Counted from the stretch's first letter, positions 8,201-14,684 are shown. The stretch is DNA of 37,571 bases from Streptomyces anandii JCM 4720 (GCF_014650655.1 NZ_BMVJ01000019.1:2910-40480); one strand, 5' to 3'. Notes: a model not told the origin generated them from the letters alone. A program made the numbers and translations.

Positions 8201-8977
8201 GCGAGTGCGCTGGATCATCTGCGGGTTGCTGGTCGCCTCGGCCATGTCCTGGGAGAGGGCGAGCAACTCGGTGATGAGGTGGTGGTAGGCCTCGACGGTC
8301 TGCGTCGAGTTGTCCTCCGCCTGGTAAGCGTTCTTGCGGATCTTGCTCAGGCCGTTGAGCTCGCTGGCCAGACCGACCAGGGTGTCCCGGACACCCTGGA
8401 GGTTGCCGTTCTTGCTGGCGCTGTCGATCTCCTCGGAGGCCGACAGGAAGTTGTCCCGCGCGCGGTCCGTCTTGTCCTGGTAGCCCTTGACGGTGATGGC
8501 GCTCGCGCTGGAGGGGTGCGCCAGCGGGCCGGCCGACTGGTCGCGCTCCTCCTGGAGCGCGGCCGCCAGCTCGGTGGCCTGCTTGGTCATGTCCGTCAGC
8601 AGCTTCATGTTGTCGAGCTGCTGGATGTCGTCCATGTTCTGGCTGATGCGCAGCGCGCCCAGCGAGGTCGCCGCGACCACGGGGAGCGCGAGCAGCGACA
8701 CCAGGCGCGTGGAGATGCGCCAGTTGCGCAGCGCCAGGCGCGAGCCGGGGCCCACGGGGCCTTGGGCCTTGGGCGGCTTCACCACCGGAGCGGGGCTCGG
8801 CGACGCCTGCGTACCGGACGGGCCGGACGCGCCGGGGCGGCCGGCGCGCTCAGCGCCGTCACCGGACGGGCCGGGGCCCTGGTTCTGGGCGTGCTGGGGC
8901 GAGGAACCGCGGTCGGTCCCGCCGTGCGGCTCCGGCTCCGCCGAAGCGCTGCCATCCCTCTTGAAACGTCCCTGCAC
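5240..8977 (-). CDS. cvnA: Conservon sensor-like histidine kinase CvnA (first conservon)
   Basis: This 1245-residue membrane protein leads the complete conservon. It has a disordered Pro/Gly/Ser N-terminus of ~85 residues, a membrane segment near 92-109, a ~290-residue extracytoplasmic sensing region of the NIT type, a second membrane helix near 402-425 and a HAMP-like linker. The dimerisation helix contains DHLATRMRRNGENLLVL, and the GHKL ATPase has ELLENATSF (~619), DTGIGL (~650) and MGLFVVGRL (~684). Over 500 C-terminal residues are low complexity, with five STGQF/STGQY-like or ATGQF units, ending in a basic tail with RAPDDVRGRLTNLRRG. The GTG at 8977 is inferred from the start of conserved-looking sequence and an upstream AGAGG; an open frame continues upstream to 9229 but shows promoter-like rather than coding sequence. 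Confidence 0.9.
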   Translation of the reverse strand: MQGRFKRDGSASAEPEPHGGTDRGSSPQHAQNQGPGPSGDGAERAGRPGASGPSGTQASPSPAPVVKPPKAQGPVGPGSRLALRNWRISTRLVSLLALPVVAATSLGALRISQNMDDIQQLDNMKLLTDMTKQATELAAALQEERDQSAGPLAHPSSASAITVKGYQDKTDRARDNFLSASEEIDSASKNGNLQGVRDTLVGLASELNGLSKIRKNAYQAEDNSTQTVEAYHHLITELLALSQDMAEATSNPQMIQRTRALSAFSSAKEYASVQRAVIAAALPANNTEPGHLSDNDRLYADSALESQTSELSSFRNIYGDGAEELIKPIEEGNPTILSADTYAKRVLDSKDGLASLDKRSYRDWVDDSSTKIEQMKKIEHTLLEEMEQKARELRSATERDAIVSGALILLVLGVSLVGAFVVARSMIRSLRRLQETATRVAQDRLPELVKQLSESDPQDVDTSVESVGVHSRDEIGQVAAAFDDVHREAVRLAAEQALLRGNVNAMFTNLSRRSQGLIQRQLSLISELESREADPDQLSSLFKLDHLATRMRRNGENLLVLAGEEPGRRWTRPVPLVDVLRAAASEVEQYERIELAAVPTTEVAGRVVNDLVHLLAELLENATSFSSPQTKVKVTGHALPDGRVLIEIHDTGIGLSPEDLAAINERLASPPTVDVSVSRRMGLFVVGRLSQRHGIRIQLRPSDSGGTTALVMLPVDVAQGGKKPAGGKPGAPSTGGPAAAQAAAGAAAARRQNGQAGGGPLGAGGAGRLGPGSAPRGQVGAGQGARAALPGNGGRQGGPGARGPQGPAQSQQGRQAPTGAGAGFGGQAPGAPQGLQSGGTGAPQGFNDGQRPAPQQNFGDTRRQDTFGGARGAVPPQRAGGGDQDRQLPPRDGARAELPGGNGPSRTAGWAGDNSQGRAQMDAPRGHDEQDPAQTSRMPRVDDRQGPGATTEMPAIPGSGYDAQRQAGGRDNGQYPAPDAQDQGPYVRSDVFGAASQNPAATGQFAVPQAYDASSTGQFPAAQAPQAYDNGSTGQYAQPGYDPSSTGRHALPGRQDPSSTGQFERPQPGGPADFGDRRPPAAQRPARQEPEALPPATGPGDGRTPLYDTLETNWFRGGRQQQPSAPAPQQQAPAAPQTPTGPQRTAASAAWRSSPNDDLVRQAERVRQPAAGGVTTSGLPRRVPRANLVPGTAQQQQHQSGPQVSRAPDDVRGRLTNLRRGIAQGRQAGNGQTGGFPSPTHQQER

Positions 8978-9164
8978 TAGCGTCGCAACCTCTGGACCAG
9001 GCGCCCCTCCGCGCGAGCGGAAGGACGGTGTCGGCGTCGTGAGAAGCGTCCTGAACACACTTCCCGTGGTGGTCGTGAGTGACCGGCGCTGGCTCCCCCT
9101 TCTCGCCGCCATTCGGCGCTGCGTTGCGCCCCCTGCGCGCCGGCTCGATCCTGCGGCGGTCCGT

Positions 9165-9177
9165 GGCATTCCAGCAC
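9165..9177 (-). promoter_or_regulatory. 13-base motif shared upstream of both cvnA genes
   Basis: The minus-strand sequence GTGCTGGAATGCC occurs here, 188 bases upstream of the first cvnA, and again at 3456-3468, 104 bases upstream of the second cvnA. An exact 13-base match between two short upstream regions is unlikely by chance. It may be a common promoter element or operator, or a relic of the duplication. No core promoter could be assigned with certainty. Confidence 0.4.
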
Positions 9178-9222
9178 AGTGCCGGATCTCCAACAAGGCA
9201 TGTGGGCCATGCTGTGACCTCC

Positions 9223-9237
9223 GTGACACGCCGTGAG
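9223..9237. promoter_or_regulatory. BldD-like site upstream of first cvnA
   Basis: GTGACACGCCGTGAG resembles the pseudo-palindromic BldD consensus (NTNACNC-A/T-GNGTNAN), matching both outer half-sites but not the two central bases. Further GTGAC and GTTAC half-sites lie nearby at 9214-9218 and 9243-9247. This is a pattern match only; binding is not established. Confidence 0.25.
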
Positions 9238-9429
9238 TGACGGGTTACGGGATGTGGAAAGGGATCTCTCCCATAAAGGACATATGGCTGCGATCCATTG
9301 AGTCGCTCGGGGTGTCCCGCGGGTGTCCCAGTCGCCATGATCAGGAGCGGAATGGAGGCTTCAGGGGGTTAATGTCCCCATTCGTCACAGCGCAATGCGA
9401 CCGACAAATGTCCGCTTTGTCAATGCGGC

Positions 9430-9445
9430 CGTGAGCAAACTCACA
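9430..9445. promoter_or_regulatory. CRP-like palindrome
   Basis: The sequence CGTGAGCAAACTCACA fits the CRP/FNR-type pattern TGTGA-N6-TCACA with a single end mismatch, and its core GTGAG-CAAA-CTCAC is a perfect palindrome. It lies 162 bases upstream of the small gene at 9592 and far upstream of the divergent cvnA. A Streptomyces Crp protein is a plausible binder. Confidence 0.4.
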
Positions 9446-9591
9446 CGGAGATCACGGGCTCTTCACGTCTTCGGCCGGGAATTGAATGTTTAGCCTGACG
9501 CTTTACAGAGATGGCAAATCCGGCAACCCGCGCCCGCGCGGGGCTCCAGCGGCCCTCGCGGCGCCCGTACACGACAAGGTCTCGTACAACC

Positions 9592-9780
9592 GTGAAGACG
9601 ACGATGATGTTCCGCAACATAGCCAACCCCCGCCGCACGACCCTCGCCCACCTCGAGGACGCGGAAGCGCTGCAGACGCCGGAACAGCCGGAACACTCCG
9701 TCATCCTCCCCACCCAGACCGCCAACCCCAGGCGCACCGTCCTCATGGAGGTCCCGGTCACGGCCTCCGTCGCGGAGTAG
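9592..9780 (+). CDS. Small protein with two ANPRRT motifs, unknown function
   Basis: This is a 62-residue hydrophilic protein I cannot assign to a family. It contains IANPRRTTL near the N-terminus and TANPRRTVL near the C-terminus, separated by an acidic, Glu/Pro-rich middle (EDAEALQTPEQPEH). It has no membrane segment or signal peptide. Third-position G/C becomes high only from the GTG at 9592, so I prefer that start; ATG codons at 9604 and 9607 would give 58 or 57 residues, and an in-frame ATG at 9511 adds codons that look non-coding. An AAGG lies 12 bases before the GTG. A strong terminator 57 bases downstream supports a real monocistronic transcript. Confidence 0.65.
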   Translation: MKTTMMFRNIANPRRTTLAHLEDAEALQTPEQPEHSVILPTQTANPRRTVLMEVPVTASVAE

Positions 9781-9836
9781 TACGCACACCGGACGCCGGA
9801 TGCTCACAGTGAGCCCGAGGCGGATGAAGAAGATCA

Positions 9837-9863
9837 GGGGCGCCCCGCGGGACGGGGCGCCCC
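9837..9863 (+). terminator. Intrinsic terminator after the small ANPRRT gene
   Basis: A perfect 10-base stem (ggggcgcccc at 9837-9846 and again at 9854-9863) with a 7-base loop is followed by ttt. It closes the small gene's transcript before the FAA-hydrolase gene. Confidence 0.8.
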
Positions 9864-9921
9864 TTTCGCCGTCCTTCGCCGTCCGCGCCGCAATGCGCGA
9901 GGTCCGGGGCGCCCGCCGCGT

Positions 9922-9944
9922 TAGCCTGGAGCGTCAGACTCCAG
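9922..9944 (+). promoter_or_regulatory. Possible -10 box and inverted repeat before the FAA-hydrolase/gltX operon
   Basis: A TAGCCT hexamer (9922-9927), a form often seen as a Streptomyces -10 box, overlaps an inverted repeat CTGGAG-N7-CTCCAG (9926-9944). The same TTAGCCTG string lies upstream of the small gene (9490-9497). No good -35 box is present. The transcript from here would have a ~40-base leader before the GTG at 9973. Confidence 0.3.
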
Positions 9945-9972
9945 CCAGTTCAGTCAAGGGGCCAAGCAACCC

Positions 9973-10758
9973 GTGCGCATCGCCAGGTTCTCCATCGACG
10001 GGAACGTAGCCTTCGGCGCGGTCGAGGGCGACAAGCCGGACGAGCTCGTCCTCGACATCATCAAGGGCATCCCGTTCGCGGACTTCGAGCTCTCCGGCAC
10101 CAAGGTGCCGCTCGCCAAGGTACGGCTGCTGCCGCCGGTGCTCCCCAACAAGGTCGTGGCCTTCGGCCGCAACTACGCGGAGCACGCGCGCGAGCTGGGC
10201 AACGAGGTGCCGGACGCCCCCTTCGCCTTCTTCAAGCCGTCCACCTCCGTGATCGGCCCCGGCGACGAGATCCGCTACCCCTCCTTCTCGGAGGAACTGC
10301 ACCACGAGGCCGAGCTGGCCGTGGTGATCGGGCGGATGTGCCGCGAGGTGCCGCGCGACCGCGTCAAGGACGTGGTCCTCGGCTACACCTGCGCCAACGA
10401 CGTCACCGCCCGGGACGTGCAGCGGCGCGAGAAGCAGTGGGCGCGGGCCAAGGGCTTCGACACCTCCTGCCCGCTGGGCCCCTGGGTGGAGACGGACCTC
10501 GATCTGGCCGCCGCGTCCGACCTGACCGTCCAGCTCACCGTCAACGGCGAGCAGCGGCAGCTGGCCCGCACGAGCGAGATGATCCACCCCATCGAGGATC
10601 TGATCGTCAACATCACCGAGGCCATGACGCTGCTTCCCGGCGACGTGATCCTCACGGGCACCCCGGCAGGGGTCGGCCCCCTGAACGTCGGCGACGAGGT
10701 CGCCGTCACCATCGAAGGCATCGGCACTCTCACCAACAAGGTTGTCAAGCGTGGCTAG
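9973..10758 (+). CDS. Fumarylacetoacetate-hydrolase-family protein
   Basis: This 261-residue protein belongs to the FAA hydrolase superfamily. After a short N-terminal domain the sequence [18 protein letters not shown] introduces the catalytic fold. The metal-binding acidic residues are seen in [14 protein letters not shown] and in [10 protein letters not shown], and the C-terminal [17 protein letters not shown] is the usual glycine-rich substrate loop. Relatives are hydrolases, decarboxylases or isomerases acting on 2-oxo acids, such as fumarylpyruvate hydrolase or hydroxymuconate isomerase; the exact substrate cannot be read from sequence. The start is GTG with AAGGGG about 11 bases upstream. 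Its end overlaps gltX by 8 bases, so the two genes form an operon. Confidence 0.9.
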   Translation: MRIARFSIDGNVAFGAVEGDKPDELVLDIIKGIPFADFELSGTKVPLAKVRLLPPVLPNKVVAFGRNYAEHARELGNEVPDAPFAFFKPSTSVIGPGDEIRYPSFSEELHHEAELAVVIGRMCREVPRDRVKDVVLGYTCANDVTARDVQRREKQWARAKGFDTSCPLGPWVETDLDLAAASDLTVQLTVNGEQRQLARTSEMIHPIEDLIVNITEAMTLLPGDVILTGTPAGVGPLNVGDEVAVTIEGIGTLTNKVVKRG

Positions 10759-12235
10759 CGCACCCGGCTCCCCCGTACGCGTCCGTTTCTGTCCCTCGCC
10801 CACCGGTAACCCCCACGTGGGCCTGGTCCGCACCGCCCTGTTCAACTGGGCGTTCGCCCGGCACCACCAGGGCACCCTGGTCTTCCGCATCGAGGACACC
10901 GACGCCGCCCGCGACTCCGAGGAGTCCTACAACCAGCTGCTCGACGCGATGCGCTGGCTGGGCTTCGACTGGGACGAGGGCCCCGAGGTCGGCGGCCCCC
11001 ACGCGCCGTACCGCCAGTCGCAGCGCATGGACATCTACAAGGACGTCGCACACAAGCTGCTGGAGGCCGGTCACGCCTACCACTGCTACTGCTCCCAGGA
11101 GGAGCTGGACAGCCGCCGCGAGGCCGCCCGCGCCGCCGGCCGCCCCTCCGGGTACGACGGCCACTGCCGCGACCTCAGCGCCGCCCAGGTCGAGGAGTAC
11201 GAGGCGCAGGGCCGCGCCCCGATCGTCCGCTTCCGCATGCCCGACGAGCCGATCACCTTCACGGACCTGGTCCGCGGCGAGATCACGTACCTGGCGGAGA
11301 ACGTCCCGGACTACGGCATCGTCCGCGCCAACGGCGCCCCGCTCTACACGCTGGTCAACCCGGTCGACGACGCCCTGATGGAGATCACCCACGTCCTGCG
11401 CGGCGAGGACCTGCTCTCCTCCACCCCGCGCCAGATCGCCCTCTACAAGGCGCTGACCGAGCTGGGCATCGCCAAGCGGACCCCCGAGTTCGGCCACCTG
11501 CCGTACGTGATGGGCGAGGGCAACAAGAAGCTCTCCAAGCGCGACCCGCAGTCCTCGCTGAACCTCTACCGCGAGCGCGGCTTCCTGCCCGAGGGCCTGC
11601 TCAACTACCTGTCCCTGCTCGGCTGGTCGATCTCGGCCGACCAGGACATCTTCTCCGTCGAGGAGATGGTCGCGGCCTTCGACATCGCGGACGTGAACCC
11701 CAACCCGGCCCGCTTCGACCTGAAGAAGTGCGAGGCGATCAACGCCGACCACATCCGGATGCTGGACGTGAAGGACTTCACCGAGCGCTGCGCGCCCTGG
11801 CTGAAGGCGCCCTTCGCGCCGTGGGCCCCTGAGGACTTCGACGAGTCCAAGTGGCAGGCGATCGCCCCGTACGCCCAGACCCGCCTGAAGGTCCTGTCCG
11901 AGATCACGGACAACGTCGACTTCCTCTTCCTCGCCGAGCCGGTCTTCGACGAGGCGTCCTGGACCAAGGCGATGAAGGAGGGCAGCGACGCCCTGCTCCG
12001 CACCGCCCGCGAGAAGCTCGAGGCGGCCGACTGGACCTCCGCCGAGTCCCTCAAGGAGGCCGTCCTGGCCGCCGGCGAGGCCCACGGCCTCAAGCTCGGC
12101 AAGGCCCAGGCACCCGTCCGCGTCGCCGTCACCGGCCGCACGGTCGGCCTGCCCCTCTTCGAGTCCCTGGAGGTCCTGGGCAAGGAGAAGACCCTGGCGC
12201 GCATCGACGCGGCGCTGGCGAAGCTCGCCGCCTGA
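10751..12235 (+). CDS. gltX: Glutamate--tRNA ligase (GluRS)
   Basis: This is a 494-residue class I aminoacyl-tRNA synthetase. The HIGH-type motif lies in [19 protein letters not shown], the KMSKS-type loop in [12 protein letters not shown], and a zinc-type pattern is visible as CYC followed by a YDGHC segment. It charges tRNA-Glu in the cytoplasm; in actinobacteria, which lack GlnRS, the enzyme is non-discriminating and also loads Glu on tRNA-Gln for later GatCAB amidation. The GTG at 10751 has AAGG about 10 bases upstream and overlaps the FAA-hydrolase gene by 8 bases; a TTG at 10742 is a less likely start. tRNA-Gln and tRNA-Glu genes begin 1.2 kb downstream. Confidence 0.96.
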   Translation: MASAPGSPVRVRFCPSPTGNPHVGLVRTALFNWAFARHHQGTLVFRIEDTDAARDSEESYNQLLDAMRWLGFDWDEGPEVGGPHAPYRQSQRMDIYKDVAHKLLEAGHAYHCYCSQEELDSRREAARAAGRPSGYDGHCRDLSAAQVEEYEAQGRAPIVRFRMPDEPITFTDLVRGEITYLAENVPDYGIVRANGAPLYTLVNPVDDALMEITHVLRGEDLLSSTPRQIALYKALTELGIAKRTPEFGHLPYVMGEGNKKLSKRDPQSSLNLYRERGFLPEGLLNYLSLLGWSISADQDIFSVEEMVAAFDIADVNPNPARFDLKKCEAINADHIRMLDVKDFTERCAPWLKAPFAPWAPEDFDESKWQAIAPYAQTRLKVLSEITDNVDFLFLAEPVFDEASWTKAMKEGSDALLRTAREKLEAADWTSAESLKEAVLAAGEAHGLKLGKAQAPVRVAVTGRTVGLPLFESLEVLGKEKTLARIDAALAKLAA

Positions 12236-12246
12236 CCCGCCACACA

Positions 12247-12289
12247 CGAGAAGGGGCGGCCCCGGAATCCCCGGGGCCGCCCCTTCTCG
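12247..12289. terminator. Bidirectional terminator between gltX and the RelE-like gene
   Basis: Two perfectly complementary 19-base arms (12247-12265 and 12271-12289) surround a 5-base loop (aatcc). It lies between the convergent ends of gltX and the RelE-like gene and probably stops both. There is no U-tract on either side. Confidence 0.85.
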
Positions 12290-12295
12290 TACTGT

Positions 12296-12580
12296 CTACT
12301 GGGCGTCGGCCTCATCGATCAGGTAGGCGCTCTCCTCGAAGATCTCCAGTACGACGACGACCATGATCGCGCCGGCCACCATGTACTCCAGCATGACGCC
12401 GGGAGGCACGTATGCCTTGCGCAGGTGCTCGTCAGGGCCGAGCTGGGCAGTCGCGGTCTTACGGAACGGGTCGCGGGCCAGTATGCGGACGGCCCTGTCC
12501 AGCTGGGTCTGGCGCGAACCGGGCAGGCTGTCGTACGCCGCGCGTGCCTCGACGGTGAACTGGATGCGGTACTCGCTCAT
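12296..12580 (-). CDS. RelE/ParE-fold protein without a partner antitoxin
   Basis: This 94-residue protein has the architecture of the RelE/ParE toxin superfamily: two N-terminal helices (FTVEARAAYDSLP and QTQLDRAVRILARDP) and a C-terminal sheet beginning LRKAYVPPGVMLEY. RelE toxins cut mRNA in the ribosomal A site. Here the second half reads VMLEYMVAGAIMVVVVLEIFEE where active RelE proteins keep basic and Tyr residues, so catalysis may be lost. No antitoxin-sized gene lies on the same strand on either side: gltX converges from one side and the HAD gene diverges from the other. It may be a domesticated or regulatory protein. ATG start at 12580. Confidence 0.75.
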   Translation of the reverse strand: MSEYRIQFTVEARAAYDSLPGSRQTQLDRAVRILARDPFRKTATAQLGPDEHLRKAYVPPGVMLEYMVAGAIMVVVVLEIFEESAYLIDEADAQ

Positions 12581-12621
12581 GGCGACCGGTCTGCCAGCCG
12601 TTCGGCGGTACCGTCGGTGGC

Positions 12622-13356
12622 ATGACGATCCGGGCCGTCCTGTGGGACGTCGACGACACGCTGTTCGACTACACCTCGGCCGACCGGGCCGGGATGCGGG
12701 CGCACCTGGTGGCCGAGCGGCTGCTGGAGCGGTACGGGAGCGTCGAGGAGGCGCTCACCCACTGGCGGCGCACCACCGACACGCAGTGGGCGCGGTTCTC
12801 GGCCGGCGAGGTGACCTTCGAGGAGCAGCGGCGGGACCGGGTGCGGGTCTTCCTGGACCGGCCGCGGCTGACCGACGCCGAGGCCGACGCCTGGTTCGAC
12901 CGCTATCTCGGCCACTACGAGGCCGCCTGGGCCCTCTTCCCGGACGTGCTGCCCGTGCTGGACGCGCTCGCCGTCAGCCACCGGCACGCCGTGCTGTCCA
13001 ACTCCAGCGTCACCGTCCAGGAGCGCAAGCTGCGCGCGCTCGGCGTGCGGGACCGTTTCGAGGTGCTGCTGTGCGCCGCCGAGCTCGGGGTGTCCAAGCC
13101 CGAGGCGCGGGCGTTCCACGCGGCCTGCGACGCCCTGGAGCTGGCCCCGCACCAGGTCGCGTATGTCGGCGACCACCCGGACATCGACGGGCGGGGCGCC
13201 GCCGAGGCGGGGCTGCTGTCGGTGTGGATCGACCGCGACGGCGTCCACACCGCCCCCGAGGCGGGCGCCGCTCCGCACCGGATCGCCTCCCTCGCCGAAC
13301 TCCCGGCGCTCCTCGGCGCCGATACCCGTTTTGGAGCCCCGTCCACCTTCGGGTAA
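12622..13356 (+). CDS. HAD-superfamily hydrolase
   Basis: This 244-residue haloacid-dehalogenase-type phosphatase carries motif I as DVDDTLFDY (nucleophile Asp), motif II as LSNSSV, the conserved lysine in SKPEARAF and motif III/IV in YVGDHPDIDGRGA. The helical cap between motif I and motif II puts it in subfamily I. Relatives hydrolyse small phosphate esters; the natural substrate cannot be inferred. It starts at ATG 12622, divergent from the RelE-like gene with only 41 bases between them. Its TAA stop (13354-13356) forms part of the -10 box of the downstream tRNA promoter. Confidence 0.9.
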   Translation: MTIRAVLWDVDDTLFDYTSADRAGMRAHLVAERLLERYGSVEEALTHWRRTTDTQWARFSAGEVTFEEQRRDRVRVFLDRPRLTDAEADAWFDRYLGHYEAAWALFPDVLPVLDALAVSHRHAVLSNSSVTVQERKLRALGVRDRFEVLLCAAELGVSKPEARAFHAACDALELAPHQVAYVGDHPDIDGRGAAEAGLLSVWIDRDGVHTAPEAGAAPHRIASLAELPALLGADTRFGAPSTFG

Positions 13357-13359
13357 TGT
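13331..13359 (+). promoter_or_regulatory. Promoter of the tRNA cluster
   Basis: A -35 box TTGGAG (13331-13336) and -10 box TAATGT (13354-13359) are separated by exactly 17 bases, a close match to the housekeeping HrdB consensus. It lies about 90 bases before the first tRNA, leaving room for a processed leader. The -10 box overlaps the stop codon of the HAD gene. Confidence 0.7.
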
Positions 13360-13450
13360 TCTTCCTGCGCCGCCGGGAGCGGGCCGGAAGGCCTGAAACC
13401 CGACAGGCGCACTACTAGAACAAGAACCCCCCTCGGGGCTTGCGTTCCAG

Positions 13451-13522
13451 TGGCCTATGGTGTAATTGGCAGCACGACTGATTCTGGTTCAGTTAGTCTT
13501 GGTTCGAGTCCAGGTAGGCCAG
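13451..13522 (+). tRNA. tRNA-Gln (CTG)
   Basis: This is a 72-base cloverleaf with acceptor arms TGGCCTA/TAGGCCA, anticodon stem ACTGA/TCAGT around the loop TTCTGGT (anticodon CTG) and a TTCGAGT T-loop. The discriminator is G, and CCA is not encoded. It is the first of five tRNA genes. Confidence 0.95.
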
Positions 13523-13560
13523 CTCGCAGAGCTCATCTGCACCGCGGATCACATCCGCAA

Positions 13561-13633
13561 GCCCCCGTTGTGTAGCGGCCTAGCACGCTGCCCTCTCAAG
13601 GCAGTAGCGCCGGTTCGAATCCGGTCGGGGGTA
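13561..13633 (+). tRNA. tRNA-Glu (CTC), copy 1
   Basis: This is a 73-base cloverleaf with acceptor arms GCCCCCG/CGGGGGT (first pair G:U), anticodon stem CTGCC/GGCAG, loop CTCTCAA with anticodon CTC, and TTCGAAT T-loop. CCA is not encoded. It differs from the other two copies by a compensated pair in the anticodon stem. Confidence 0.95.
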
Positions 13634-13662
13634 CGCATCCCAGGAGCGATCCAGGGATCAGG

Positions 13663-13735
13663 GCCCCCGTTGTGTAGCGGCCTAGCACGCCGCCCTCTCA
13701 AGGCGGTAGCGCCGGTTCGAATCCGGTCGGGGGTA
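13663..13735 (+). tRNA. tRNA-Glu (CTC), copy 2
   Basis: The 73-base cloverleaf has acceptor arms GCCCCCG/CGGGGGT and anticodon stem CCGCC/GGCGG around CTCTCAA (anticodon CTC). CCA is not encoded. It appears identical in sequence to copy 3. Confidence 0.95.
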
Positions 13736-13756
13736 CTGACTGGTCTAAACCATCAT

Positions 13757-13828
13757 TGGTCTATGGTGTAATTGGCAGCACGACTGATTCTGGTTCAGTT
13801 AGTCTTGGTTCGAGTCCAGGTAGACCAG
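13757..13828 (+). tRNA. tRNA-Gln (CTG), copy 2
   Basis: This 72-base tRNA-Gln is identical in body to the first, but the acceptor stem reads TGGTCTA/TAGACCA, a compensated C-G to T-A change. Anticodon CTG; CCA is not encoded. Confidence 0.95.
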
Positions 13829-13856
13829 CTCGGACCTGCGGAAACGCAGAGTCCAC

Positions 13857-13929
13857 GCCCCCGTTGTGTAGCGGCCTAGCACGCCGCCCTCTCAAGGCGG
13901 TAGCGCCGGTTCGAATCCGGTCGGGGGTA
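13857..13929 (+). tRNA. tRNA-Glu (CTC), copy 3
   Basis: The 73-base tRNA-Glu has anticodon CTC, anticodon stem CCGCC/GGCGG and no encoded CCA. It is the last gene of the cluster and is followed 6 bases later by a terminator hairpin. Confidence 0.95.
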
Positions 13930-13935
13930 CGACAT

Positions 13936-13967
13936 CGAAGGGCCCTCCCCCAGGGGAGGGCCCTTCG
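13936..13967. terminator. Terminator between tRNA cluster and MerR gene
   Basis: A perfect 15-base stem (13936-13950 with 13953-13967; tip unpaired in practice) lies between the last tRNA and the convergent end of the MerR-type gene. It probably serves both. Confidence 0.8.
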
Positions 13968-13973
13968 GCGTGC

Positions 13974-14618
13974 TCACTCGAAGCCGTACCGCCGGGCCGA
14001 CTCCTCCTCCTGCGCGAGCCGGCGCAGCGCCAGCAGCATCGGCTCGGCGAGCACCGCCCCCAGCACGGCGATCTCCACCCGCTCCGCCTCGGAGGGGTAC
14101 GTCTCCACGAAGTCCAGGTCCAGCACGGCGGCCCGGTGCATCAACCGCGCGTACGGCTCCATCCGTTCGGCGCCCCAGTCGTGCCCGAGTCGCCGGAACG
14201 CCGCCACCGCCACCACCAGTGAGCGGTAGGCCGGGGAGATGGTCACCAGCGCCTTCGCGTTCGACCAGCCCAGGGTGTCCAGGAGTTGATCCACCTCGTC
14301 CCGGGCGGCGCGCACGTACGCGTCCTCCGTGTCCGGCTCCGGCATCTGCGGCAGTGCCCACAGGGCCGCGCCCATCCGGATCGTACGGCCCAGGGACTCG
14401 TCGTCGACGTGCCCGAGCACCTCCCGCACGGTCGCCACCGGCAGCCGCCCCACCTGGATCAGCGCGCGCACCAGCCGCAGCCGGCGCAGGTGCTCCTCGT
14501 CGTAGTCGGCGGTGGTCGCGTTGACCTGCCTGCCGGGCGCCAACAGCCCTTCCCGCAGGTAGTACTTGATCGTCGCGGTGGACACACCGCTGCGCTCGCT
14601 CAACTCGGCCAGCCGCAT
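13974..14618 (-). CDS. MerR-family transcriptional regulator
   Basis: This 214-residue regulator has a MerR-type winged helix at the N-terminus: MRLAELSERSGVSTATIKYY, then LREGLLAPGR and a YDEEHLRRLRLVRAL segment. A helical C-terminal domain of ~140 residues follows, presumably for effector binding and dimerisation. It has no cysteine cluster, so it is unlikely to sense metals. The ATG at 14618 is chosen because GGAGG lies 10 bases upstream; an in-frame extension of 12 residues lacks this support. The gene diverges from the DUF4188 gene over an 88-base region with three TATCC-type half-sites, suggesting it controls that gene and itself. Confidence 0.88.
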   Translation of the reverse strand: MRLAELSERSGVSTATIKYYLREGLLAPGRQVNATTADYDEEHLRRLRLVRALIQVGRLPVATVREVLGHVDDESLGRTIRMGAALWALPQMPEPDTEDAYVRAARDEVDQLLDTLGWSNAKALVTISPAYRSLVVAVAAFRRLGHDWGAERMEPYARLMHRAAVLDLDFVETYPSEAERVEIAVLGAVLAEPMLLALRRLAQEEESARRYGFE

Positions 14619-14644
14619 CTCTTGCGCCCCTCCTTGGTAAGTGC

Positions 14645-14684
14645 CACTATCCAACCATCAGCCGCATGGATAGTGTCGCTATCC
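14645..14684. promoter_or_regulatory. Probable MerR-type operator
   Basis: Three related half-sites lie between the divergent genes: CACTATCC (14645-14652), GGATAGTG (14668-14675) and CGCTATCC (14677-14684). The last two form a perfect GGATAG-N5-CTATCC palindrome, and the first two a wider perfect inverted repeat. The position and symmetry suggest the binding site of the adjacent MerR protein. Confidence 0.65.

Larger units (their letters stand above)
8978..9591. other. 614-base regulatory spacer without a confident gene
   Basis: This stretch separates the divergent first cvnA and the small gene at 9592. Its composition is less biased than the coding regions. It holds a 13-base motif shared with the region upstream of the other cvnA (9165-9177), a BldD-like sequence (9223-9237), a CRP-like palindrome (9430-9445) and a TAGCCT hexamer (9491-9496) that could serve as a -10 box. 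Short open frames in it have no ribosome binding site or coding-like third positions. Confidence 0.6.

Noticed and set aside
4931-8980. 1349-codon + strand open frame opposite the first cvnB/cvnA.
   Set aside because: Again an antisense shadow of well-supported conservon genes, without recognisable motifs.
9237-9434. Small + open frame in the cvnA upstream spacer.
   Set aside because: Third positions are not G/C biased and no start signal is present.
13451-13929. The repeated tRNA block as an attachment site for an integrated element.
   Set aside because: No integrase, no partial 3' tRNA duplicate and no mobile genes are nearby; the copies are complete tRNAs.
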